Source: DATMYQ01 sp035560935
GTDB lineage: Bacteria; Bacillota; Negativicutes; Sporomusales; Sporomusaceae
Reading direction: 5' to 3'
NCBI GenBank assembly: GCA_035560935.1
Contig: DATMYQ010000105.1
Coordinates: forward strand, 1 to 13,902
Length of the DNA stretch: 13,902 bases
Shown: positions 7,372 to 13,902 of the stretch, piece after piece
Layout of the letters: each line of letters starts with the position of its first letter
Numbering within the stretch: position 1 is the stretch's first letter
Notes under the pieces: model-generated
What the model saw: the letters and a program-made list of their open reading frames with translations, nothing else
Told to the model about the DNA's origin: nothing
The model's database searches: none
Program-made: the position numbers and the translations under genes

Positions 7372-8667
7372 ATGATAAAAAAAATCTTAACAAACGTCAT
7401 CTTATTGCTGTTCATGGTGGCCACGGCCGGAGGATTGAACCTGGCAACAGCGGCGGAAAACCCGGAAACGAAAAAGGTTTTTGATGCCCATGACACCGGA
7501 GTTCGTTACCATTTTACCGACACAGACATGGATTTCAATTTCGGTACGCTGGTGCTGGGCGCAACGGTAAACCACGGTGTGGAAACCGGTGAAGCTTTCA
7601 ATACCGCCGCCCGGATCAAGGACGGTGACGCGGCCAGTTGGCAGGAGGAATGGTTTCAACTGGCGCAACGCGCCGAAGCCCGCGGCGAACAGTCACTGGC
7701 TGCCGGCCATCGGGTGAGCGGGCGCGACCAACTGCAACGGGCCGCCTATTATTACCGCATATCCCTGCTGGCTATCCTGCCGGGTGATCCACGCCTGCAG
7801 GAACGGGCGCTGAAAAGCCGCAGTCTGATGAAAAAGGCAGGCGAATTATTTGATCCGCCGCTGGAATACTTTGAAATTCCCTTCGAAGGCACCGTACTGC
7901 CGGGTTATTTTCGCAAAGCCCCCGGCGATAAGCCGGCCAAAACCCTGTTGATGATCGGCGGCGGTGAAACCTTTGCCGAAGATCTGGTTTTTTACATCGC
8001 TCCCCAGGCCTACGACCGCGGCTACAATTTCATGACGGTGGACTTGCCGGGCCAGGGTCTGTTGCCAATGGAAGGAAAAGTTTTTCGCCCCGATATGCAT
8101 GTTCCATTGAAAGCTGTTGTTGACTACGCGTTAACTCGCCCCGAAGTGGATACGAAACAACTGGCCGCTTACGGTTACAGCGGCGGCGGCGGCTTCGTAC
8201 CCCAGGCGGCGATGCATGATTCGCGTCTTGCCGCCATTGCGATGAGTTCCGGGGTGGTTGACGCCTACCCCTTATTTTCCAACATGCCGGTAGTTTTGGC
8301 CTCCCAGCAGCAAATTGACTCCTGGACAACCTTCCATCGCAATATTGTCAAAGCGATTTGCTGGCGCTGGGGCGTGTCCATGGATAAGCCTGCCGGACTG
8401 GCGGAAGCCAACCGCGGCTTCACCTTTGATCCGGCGCAGATTTCCGTACCGGCATTGCTGATCGTCGGTGAAGGCGAATACAAAAGTTTAGAAGTACAAC
8501 GTCAGCAAAAAGTAATCCTGGATGGTTTACCCAATCCCCTGAAAAAAATGATCATCACTCCCAGCAATGAAGGCGCCACCAATCACTGCGTCATGGAAAA
8601 TCGCAGTCTGGTGGGACAGGTCCTTTTTGACTGGCTGGATGAAGTCTTACCGCAGACACCTCAGTAA
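7372..8667 (+). CDS. Exported alpha/beta hydrolase with helical cap (dihydropseudooxynicotine hydrolase/FrsA-like)
   Basis: Predicted exported alpha/beta hydrolase of 431 aa. Seen: a signal peptide (MIKKILTNVILLLF core, likely cut near residue 28, ATAA|EN); a helical N-terminal cap (about 75-165) with the W...W..LA.RAE..G..SLAAGHRVSGRDQL.RAA.YY pattern known from 2,6-dihydropseudooxynicotine hydrolase; an oxyanion-hole segment GGGET (196-200); nucleophile Ser270 in GYSGGG; a likely acid in VGEGEY (Glu367 or Glu369, where aspartate is more usual); and His405 in TNHC. AGGAG lies about 6 nt before the ATG at 7372; the upstream start at 7273 has no such site and would bury the signal peptide. It is the first gene after the terminator at 7193-7243 and probably begins a five-gene block. 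The relatives I recall are cytoplasmic, so export is unusual. The substrate, an ester or a C-C bond of a ketone, cannot be told. Confidence 0.8.
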   Translation: MIKKILTNVILLLFMVATAGGLNLATAAENPETKKVFDAHDTGVRYHFTDTDMDFNFGTLVLGATVNHGVETGEAFNTAARIKDGDAASWQEEWFQLAQRAEARGEQSLAAGHRVSGRDQLQRAAYYYRISLLAILPGDPRLQERALKSRSLMKKAGELFDPPLEYFEIPFEGTVLPGYFRKAPGDKPAKTLLMIGGGETFAEDLVFYIAPQAYDRGYNFMTVDLPGQGLLPMEGKVFRPDMHVPLKAVVDYALTRPEVDTKQLAAYGYSGGGGFVPQAAMHDSRLAAIAMSSGVVDAYPLFSNMPVVLASQQQIDSWTTFHRNIVKAICWRWGVSMDKPAGLAEANRGFTFDPAQISVPALLIVGEGEYKSLEVQRQQKVILDGLPNPLKKMIITPSNEGATNHCVMENRSLVGQVLFDWLDEVLPQTPQ

Positions 8668-8673
8668 AACAGA

Positions 8674-8718
8674 GAAAAATCCCCGGCTGCCCTCCAACGG
8701 TCAGGCCGGGGATTTTTC
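8674..8718. terminator. Strong symmetric hairpin between the two esterase genes
   Basis: A perfect 14-bp stem: GAAAAATCCCCGGC (8674-8687) against GCCGGGGATTTTTC (8705-8718), loop of 17 nt. A-run and T-run on the two sides give it the shape of a bidirectional rho-independent terminator. It starts 7 nt after the first hydrolase stop and ends 6 nt before the AGGAGG of the carboxylesterase. No promoter fits between it and the next gene, so it may act as a partial terminator or as an RNA-processing/stability element that lowers expression of the downstream genes. Confidence 0.75.
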
Positions 8719-8737
8719 CCAACAGGAGGACAACACC

Positions 8738-10318
8738 ATGAAACTGACGAAAAATCTAATCATTGTGCTACTTACCGGCTGGTTGCTGTTGTTCGCCGGA
8801 ACAGTCAGCGCCGCGGAGGCGGACCCAAATGTTATTTCTCTTGACCGGGGTCTGATCAGCGGCGTCACCGCAGACCAGGTGCGAACTTTTCTCGGAATAC
8901 CTTACGCAGCCCCGCCGGTCGGTCCCCTGCGCTGGCAGCCGCCTCAGCCGGCCGCAGCCTGGAGCGGAATCCGCCAGTGCACAACCTTTGGACCTTCCTG
9001 CCCTCAGCCCCGCCAAACAGATGCCTATACTTACAGTGAAGACTGCCTGTACCTGAACGTCTGGGCACCGGCAGCGCCGTCGGCAGAAAAACTGCCGGTA
9101 ATGGTCTGGATTCATGGTGGGGCCTTCAACTTTGGCAGCACAACACTGCCGGAATATGACGGGAAAAATCTGGCCGCCCAGGGCGTGGTGGTGGTCACGC
9201 TGAACTACCGTCTCGGTCCGCTGGGCTTTTTAGTCCATCCTCTGTTGGCAGCAGAATCACCGCAGGGAACCTCGGGCAATTACGGCCTGCTGGACCAGAT
9301 CGCCGCACTGCAATGGGTCCAGCACAACATTGCCGCTTTTGGCGGCGATCCGGACCGGGTGACGATTTTCGGACAGTCCGCGGGCTCCCGTTCCGTTTCC
9401 CTCCTGCTGCTCAGTCCGATGACCGATGGACTGTTTCAGGGAGCCATCGCTGAAAGTGGCGGACCGATTATCGGTTCGGAATATTTGTCGCCGGCATTCA
9501 ATGGTGACCCGGTGAATGGAGCAAAAATGGGACAGGAACTGGCGCAACGGTTAGGCTGCGACACGGAAAATGACGTTTTGGCCGCGCTGCGCTCCCAGTC
9601 CGCAGCGGAAGTCATTCAGGCAGCCGCCTGCAGCACCGGCCTGTTCGACGCCGGTCTGTTCTTTGCGCCGGTTTTTGATTCCTGGGTATTACCGGCGGAT
9701 CCCCGGGAAGCCTTGCGGGACATCCGTCAGCACAAGGTACCGCTGATCGCCGGTAGCACTAAAAACGAGGGAACTCTGTATCTGATGCAGGAGCCGGATG
9801 TATCCCTAAATAAATACCGTGACTTCCTCCAGTCAAGATTTGGCGCCAACGCAGACCGGGCCGGGAAACTTTTCCCCGCTTCCGTTGACCAGGAAGCGGC
9901 GCCAGCCATCGATAAAATGGTAACCGTGGCGGCCAACGCCCGACCGGCACGACTTGTGGCCCGGGCGATGGAACAAGCGGCTGCGCCCGCCTATCTCTAC
10001 CAGTTTACCCGGCGCCCGGACACGTCGCTGGCTCGTCGGATCGGCGCCCATCATGGCGTGGAGCTGGCCTATGTCTTCGGCAATATGAAGGATGCCGATG
10101 GTTATAATTCCGCTGACCGTGAGCTTTCCCGCATTATCATGAGCTATTGGGTGAATTTTGCCCGGACGGGAAATCCCAATGGTGCCGGCTTGCCCTACTG
10201 GCCCGTCTATCGCACCACCGATGATCAGAATCTGGAGCTGGGTGACGCCATAATCGTCAATAAACATCTGTATAAAGCCGAAGCCGATTTCATTGATCAA
10301 ATCGAGAGCAAGCAATAA
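8738..10318 (+). CDS. Exported type B carboxylesterase (COesterase family)
   Basis: Carboxylesterase of the cholinesterase/para-nitrobenzyl esterase family, 526 aa, a normal length for the family. Seen: a signal peptide ending near VSAAEA (24-27); FLGIPYAAPPVG..RW (51-66), typical of the N-terminus; EDCLYLNVW (101-109); the oxyanion hole HGGAF (126-130); nucleophile Ser214 in FGQSAGS, where GESAGA is more common; Glu344 in TKNEG; and His439 in GAHHGVEL. The triad Ser-Glu-His is complete. Cys81 and Cys103 match the usual N-terminal disulphide, fitting an extracytoplasmic enzyme. AGGAGG lies about 8 nt before the ATG at 8738; the reading frame open from 8567 overlaps the previous gene and lacks a signal at its start. 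It hydrolyses carboxylic esters of unknown nature. It follows the hairpin at 8674-8718 and precedes the Ntn hydrolase by 19 nt. Confidence 0.9.
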   Translation: MKLTKNLIIVLLTGWLLLFAGTVSAAEADPNVISLDRGLISGVTADQVRTFLGIPYAAPPVGPLRWQPPQPAAAWSGIRQCTTFGPSCPQPRQTDAYTYSEDCLYLNVWAPAAPSAEKLPVMVWIHGGAFNFGSTTLPEYDGKNLAAQGVVVVTLNYRLGPLGFLVHPLLAAESPQGTSGNYGLLDQIAALQWVQHNIAAFGGDPDRVTIFGQSAGSRSVSLLLLSPMTDGLFQGAIAESGGPIIGSEYLSPAFNGDPVNGAKMGQELAQRLGCDTENDVLAALRSQSAAEVIQAAACSTGLFDAGLFFAPVFDSWVLPADPREALRDIRQHKVPLIAGSTKNEGTLYLMQEPDVSLNKYRDFLQSRFGANADRAGKLFPASVDQEAAPAIDKMVTVAANARPARLVARAMEQAAAPAYLYQFTRRPDTSLARRIGAHHGVELAYVFGNMKDADGYNSADRELSRIIMSYWVNFARTGNPNGAGLPYWPVYRTTDDQNLELGDAIIVNKHLYKAEADFIDQIESKQ

Positions 10319-10337
10319 GAAGGCGGAGGAAGCCAAT

Positions 10338-11681
10338 ATGAACACCACCAATCACCGACAGAAATCAGGCGCGCTGCCAACACATTTTCGTCCTTTCCTC
10401 TTTACCCGTCCGTTCTGGCAATGCTGTATTATTCTTTTTTATGTCGCCTGCTTGATTTTCCCCATGGCTGCCACAGCAGCACCCATGCTTTCACCGGCTA
10501 CGATAAACAGCAGCGGACTCGTTCTGGTGGCAACCTTTGAAGACGGAAAACTGTACCAGGCGGGAAAATTCAAAGTACTGGAATTAAACGGTACCTATCA
10601 AAAGATGGGGCGACAATACGGCGGACTGCTGGGCGCAGAAATTCAGGGAATGTACGCCGTCGTAACCGAACAATACGAAAAAAATCATATTGTCAACCCG
10701 CAAGCCACCCTGCCGGATTTTGCGGCCAAACTTTTTTCCCTGTATCCCCGGCAATTTCAGGAAATGGCCCGGGGCATAGCGGAAACTTCCGGTATGGAAA
10801 CGGACAAGCTGGCAGTTCTCAACGAATTTTTTGACTACATGCTGCTTTATTCCACTAATGCCACGCAAAACAATCATTGCGCCACTATGACGGCCTGGGG
10901 AACCTATACCTCGGATTCATCGCTGGTTATGGGAAGAAATTTTGATTTCCCGGCATTTTTCCGGGAATTTGACCCGTATATCACCGTGGTCGTATACAAT
11001 CCCTCCGACACGGCTCAGTCAGCAGCCGTTGTTACCTATCCGGGACAGATCGGCTCCATCCAGACCTTCAACAGCCCAGGCCTGATCCTGGAAAATAACG
11101 ATGGCAGCAGTTGCGGCGATCCTGAGCGTTATTTCGGCCGGCGCATACCTTTTCTCATCAGCGACCTGGAAATGATGCTGGATCATTCCACTCTGGCAGG
11201 TTTGGACGCCGCACTCCATACCCGTCGTCTCCACTACCCGCTGATTTTCAATCTGGCGGACGCTACGACCGCCAACACCTACGAAATATCCACCGCCGAC
11301 ATGAAGAAACGAACAGGCGGGACAACGGGTCTGCTCATTGGTGTCAATCATTTTATCAGCCCTGATTGGCCGCTGGCTATGAGTGAATCCGCAGCCCTGA
11401 AAACACGAATTGAAGACTCCGCCGGCCGCTACCGCAATTTGGCCGCATTAGCGGAGGCATATAAAGGAAGTTTGGATAGCCGCAAAATGATGGAAATTTT
11501 AGATATCCCGGTTGCGCAGGGAGGAGCCACACCCCAGGACCGTTCGATTTATCAGTTTGTGGCTGTGCCGCAGCAGGGGAAAATATGGTTGAAAGCTTTA
11601 TCCTATGAAGACTGGACGGAAATTGACCTGACCGGGTTATACTCGCCGACAAGGAACCAAGACGCCGCTATTTCGCCGTGA
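10338..11681 (+). CDS. Exported C45-like Ntn amidohydrolase/acyltransferase
   Basis: Ntn-hydrolase of 447 aa, similar to the peptidase C45 / isopenicillin-N acyltransferase group, which cut or form linear amide bonds. Seen: a basic N-terminus and hydrophobic stretch (about 27-47) ending in AATAAP, a signal peptide or anchor; LELNGTYQKMGRQYGGLLG (81-99), the conserved start of C45 proenzymes; then NNHC with Cys181, followed by ATMTAWGTYTSDSSLVMGRNFDF. Cys181 is the expected nucleophile, freed by self-cleavage before it; R200, N201 and D203 match the family GRNxD motif. If cleaved, the alpha fragment would be about 130 residues after signal removal and the beta fragment about 267. GGAGGA lies 7 nt before the ATG at 10338. 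It follows the carboxylesterase by 19 nt. Natural substrate unknown: N-acyl amino acids, acyl-homoserine lactones and peptide amides are all possible. Confidence 0.8.
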   Translation: MNTTNHRQKSGALPTHFRPFLFTRPFWQCCIILFYVACLIFPMAATAAPMLSPATINSSGLVLVATFEDGKLYQAGKFKVLELNGTYQKMGRQYGGLLGAEIQGMYAVVTEQYEKNHIVNPQATLPDFAAKLFSLYPRQFQEMARGIAETSGMETDKLAVLNEFFDYMLLYSTNATQNNHCATMTAWGTYTSDSSLVMGRNFDFPAFFREFDPYITVVVYNPSDTAQSAAVVTYPGQIGSIQTFNSPGLILENNDGSSCGDPERYFGRRIPFLISDLEMMLDHSTLAGLDAALHTRRLHYPLIFNLADATTANTYEISTADMKKRTGGTTGLLIGVNHFISPDWPLAMSESAALKTRIEDSAGRYRNLAALAEAYKGSLDSRKMMEILDIPVAQGGATPQDRSIYQFVAVPQQGKIWLKALSYEDWTEIDLTGLYSPTRNQDAAISP

Positions 11682-11707
11682 AAGCCTTGATAATTTTATT
11701 AGCAATC

Positions 11708-11713
11708 AGGAGG
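11708..11713 (+). promoter_or_regulatory. Ribosome binding site that selects a TTG start
   Basis: A perfect AGGAGG lies 9 nt before TTG at 11723. The in-frame GTG at 11678, which overlaps the previous stop codon, has no such site, and starting there would put a charged segment ahead of the signal peptide. Confidence 0.7.
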
Positions 11714-11722
11714 CCTGGACAT

Positions 11723-12838
11723 TTGAAAAAACTTTTTTGTATCCCACTTCTATACATCTTCCTTCTGACACTATATCCGGCCACCGCCTTTGGTAACCCC
11801 GATGATCCGGCCATTCCGGCCATTGTTCAGCCCGTTGCGCAACCTGCGGTCCAGCTCACACCCCATCCCGTGGTCCAACCTACGGTTCTTACCGTTCCCC
11901 TGCCAGCGGAGCAGATCATGGAAATACAGGAATTTTTGCCGGTATTCATCAAAGCTGAAAAACTAACCTGCTCGATTATTTATGGACAGCAGCCCAAAAT
12001 GGTCATCATTGGCGACGCAGCGGCGGTCCATCGCCTGGCGGCGCTCATCACTGACCTCGCGAAGCATCCCGTGACCCGGGACTTGATTTACATCACCGCT
12101 AGCATGGAAGATGTCACCGTCAGCGGTGGCAGTGCCACGGGGATGAATATTCAGGACATCCCCGTCACCGCCAACTGGACGCGCACAAATGCCAACACCA
12201 CTTTCACACCGGCCACGAGTTGGTCACTGCAGGCGGGCCAAAGCCAAAATGTTTTCTCCAGCCTGATGCTGCGTACGTCCAGAGACGACAGCCGCTTACT
12301 GATTGCCGGGCAGATCGCGACGACCAACGGCATGCCCGGCAGTCTGACCCACGTAGAGGAAGTGCCTTACGCGGTGGTCAACGCCAATGGTTCCAGCCAG
12401 ATTCAGTACTGCCGGGCGGAGACCGTCATCCAGATAAAACCAACCCTGTTAGAGTACAACACAGCCGAACCAGCAAAAAGCCTTATCAAACTGGATATTC
12501 ACCTGCAAATCAGCGTAATTGGCGATCAATCCAATTTGTACAGCACCGTCAATCCGATCATTACCACCCGCAGTCTGACCGTGACCCGGATTTTACAGGC
12601 CGATAACACGGCCAATGCGGTCGCGGCCATTGTCCACGACGAAAATTTATCCACCGAGCAGGGAATTCCCCTGCTGAACAAACTGCCTCTGCTCAAATAT
12701 CTTTTTTCCCAAAAAACAACCGTGAAAGAGCGCTCCCTGTCTCTGCTCAAACTGGCAGTACGTTTCATCCCGCCGGAAAACCTGACTGACGACAATGTGA
12801 AGTCGTTGCTGTCAAAACCAAAGGGGGAAAAAGATTGA
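11723..12838 (+). CDS. Small secretin-domain protein, first of two paralogs
   Basis: Secretin-like outer-membrane protein of 371 aa (PF00263-type core). Seen: a signal peptide (MKKLFCIPLLYIFLLTLYPATA); a Pro/Val/Gln-rich linker (about 28-62) with repeated QP units such as IVQPVAQPAVQ and VVQPTV; one small alpha/beta N-domain (about 63-118); the start of a beta-rich secretin core (LIYITASMEDV, 121-131); and the C-terminal signature GIPLLNKLPLLKYLF (314-328), close to the family GVPxLxxIPxxGxLF. It is much shorter than T2SS, T3SS or type IV pilus secretins (usually 500-700 aa) and lacks their multiple N-domains. The signature glycine is replaced by Lys325. It starts with TTG, 41 nt after the Ntn hydrolase gene, and its stop overlaps the next start. 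Role unknown: a small secretin ring, or a partner of the second paralog. Confidence 0.75.
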   Translation: MKKLFCIPLLYIFLLTLYPATAFGNPDDPAIPAIVQPVAQPAVQLTPHPVVQPTVLTVPLPAEQIMEIQEFLPVFIKAEKLTCSIIYGQQPKMVIIGDAAAVHRLAALITDLAKHPVTRDLIYITASMEDVTVSGGSATGMNIQDIPVTANWTRTNANTTFTPATSWSLQAGQSQNVFSSLMLRTSRDDSRLLIAGQIATTNGMPGSLTHVEEVPYAVVNANGSSQIQYCRAETVIQIKPTLLEYNTAEPAKSLIKLDIHLQISVIGDQSNLYSTVNPIITTRSLTVTRILQADNTANAVAAIVHDENLSTEQGIPLLNKLPLLKYLFSQKTTVKERSLSLLKLAVRFIPPENLTDDNVKSLLSKPKGEKD

Positions 12839-13794
12839 ACTTCGCCAAAATACTTCTTTTGATTTTGCTGGGAAACCTGGTCTATACTCCGCTCAGCCTG
12901 GCGGAACCAATCTATCAGACGGTTGCTGTTCCCAAGGAAAAAATGGTGGCTGTTCTGCGGTTGCTGGATGATACAGCTGCCCGTCTGGGAGTCACTTACT
13001 CGGTGTTTAACGCCTCTTCGCCAGAAATTGTACTGCGGGGCGAATCGGAAAGTCTGCAGCAAATGACTCTGTTGCTGGAAGAATGCCGTACCGAAGATAC
13101 CGTAAACGATTTGATCAATATCAGCTGCAGCCTGCATTCCCTGCAGGAAGGAGACCTTTTGAGCCTGGGCTTTCTGCCGCCCAGCGGCGTCCAGGCCAGC
13201 GGCTATGTCCAGCGCAACAATACATCGGTGGATATTTGGGAATTAGCATTATCCACCCTCGAAAATTCCTATCTGAAACTTCAGCAAACGCTGAATAAGG
13301 GCACCACGGTTATATCCGGCGACATTACCACAACCAACGGCCTCCGTGGCGAACTGACCACGAAACAATCCCTGCCACTGTCCGTAACAACCGGAGTTAT
13401 CAATACAACCAGCGTCACCTATAAAGACGTTGTCACGGAAGTGAAAGTCACTCCCACTATTCTGGCCTACAACAGTGAAAATCCACCGGAAAGTAAAGTA
13501 CGTTTAGACATTCACGTAAAAATCAGCAATGTAAACAAAACCACCAACAGCAGCACCACCTATCCGTACATCGCTTCACGGGAATACGACATGACCCGTA
13601 TCGTCAAAGCCAACAATCAGCCCTATATTACCGCGGCCATTGTCCGGGATAAACAACTGAAAACGACTGCGGGGATTCCAGTATTGAAGGATCTGCCGCT
13701 CCTCAAGTATCTTTTCAGCAGCGACTACAACCGTAACGTCCGGGAATATGACATTTTAAAAATCAACGTTGCCTTTCTGCCTTTAAGCAAATAA
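12835..13794 (+). CDS. Small secretin-domain protein, second of two paralogs
   Basis: Secretin-like protein of 319 aa, colinear with the preceding gene product over most of its length. Seen: a signal peptide (MNFAKILLLILLG...PLSLA|EP); a single N-domain (about 25-92) without the Pro-rich linker of its paralog; a beta-rich core with shared blocks such as SGDITTTNG (paralog AGQIATTNG), VKVTPTILAYN (paralog IQIKPTLLEYN) and RLDIHVKIS (paralog KLDIHLQIS); and the signature GIPVLKDLPLLKYLF (280-294), again with lysine (Lys291) for the usual glycine. The TTG start at 12835 overlaps the previous stop as TTGA and has GGGGG 7 nt upstream, so translation is probably coupled and the two proteins made in similar amounts. 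They may form a mixed ring. The gene is last in its block and is followed by a clear terminator. Confidence 0.75.
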   Translation: MNFAKILLLILLGNLVYTPLSLAEPIYQTVAVPKEKMVAVLRLLDDTAARLGVTYSVFNASSPEIVLRGESESLQQMTLLLEECRTEDTVNDLINISCSLHSLQEGDLLSLGFLPPSGVQASGYVQRNNTSVDIWELALSTLENSYLKLQQTLNKGTTVISGDITTTNGLRGELTTKQSLPLSVTTGVINTTSVTYKDVVTEVKVTPTILAYNSENPPESKVRLDIHVKISNVNKTTNSSTTYPYIASREYDMTRIVKANNQPYITAAIVRDKQLKTTAGIPVLKDLPLLKYLFSSDYNRNVREYDILKINVAFLPLSK

Positions 13795-13836
13795 ACTTCA
13801 TCATCAGCTTGAACAACTGGCGCACCGCTTTTTTCA

Positions 13837-13873
13837 AAAAACTCCACCTTACCCATTGCAAGGTGGAGTTTTT
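13837..13873 (+). terminator. Rho-independent terminator closing the hydrolase-secretin block
   Basis: A perfect 14-bp stem: AAAAACTCCACCTT (13837-13850) against AAGGTGGAGTTTTT (13860-13873), loop of 9 nt, ending in five T. It lies 42 nt after the second secretin stop. The A-run on the left arm would let it also stop transcription arriving from the right. Nothing recognisable follows in the last 29 bases. Confidence 0.85.
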
Positions 13874-13902
13874 GATTTATATTACCCGATAAGTATTTCT
13901 TC

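Noticed and set aside
10400..10480. Possible lipobox (VAC) in the signal region of the Ntn hydrolase
   Set aside because: The cysteine is in the middle of the hydrophobic stretch and is followed by more hydrophobic residues, so lipoprotein processing there is unlikely. The AATAAP site further on looks like an ordinary signal peptidase site.
12526..13137. A 203-codon open frame on the minus strand across the secretin gene junction
   Set aside because: It runs opposite both secretin genes and their coupled TTGA junction, and its translation looks like a shadow frame.

Overview
The window looks like chromosomal DNA of an anaerobic, diderm (outer-membrane) member of the Firmicutes, most likely a Negativicute of the Sporomusa/Pelosinus type. 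This placement is inference. It rests on strong AGGAGG-type ribosome binding sites, TTG start codons, an oxygen-sensitive glycyl radical enzyme of the clostridial amino-acid fermentation type, and two secretin-domain proteins, which only make sense in a cell with an outer membrane. No mobile elements, tRNA/rRNA genes or CRISPR arrays are visible.

Left part (42-3974, minus strand): a compact three-gene operon in the order hpdB-hpdC-hpdA. It encodes 4-hydroxyphenylacetate decarboxylase (large glycyl radical subunit, small Fe-S subunit, radical-SAM activase), which makes p-cresol from the tyrosine breakdown product 4-hydroxyphenylacetate. All the catalytic and cluster-binding residues I can recall for the clostridial enzyme are present. 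The 297-base divergent spacer (3975-4271) holds a probable promoter for the operon, with a perfect palindrome over its -35 box.

Middle part (4272-7163, plus strand): a soluble histidine kinase with an N-terminal PocR-type ligand-binding domain, transcribed divergently from hpdBCA, then a fold-type I PLP aminotransferase of the PF12897-like type. They could sense an aromatic acid and feed tyrosine into the pathway (tyrosine to 4-hydroxyphenylpyruvate to 4-hydroxyphenylacetate to p-cresol), but this is inferred from position. No response regulator is in the window. A long hairpin terminator (7193-7243) closes this block.

Right part (7372-13794, plus strand): five tightly spaced genes, all with export signals. 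They encode an alpha/beta hydrolase resembling 2,6-dihydropseudooxynicotine hydrolase, a type B carboxylesterase, a C45-like Ntn amidohydrolase/acyltransferase, and two small paralogous secretin-domain proteins. A strong symmetric hairpin lies between the first two genes and a clean terminator (13837-13873) ends the block. Three exported hydrolases next to two miniature secretins is the least explained arrangement here, and the best candidate for an undescribed export or envelope system.
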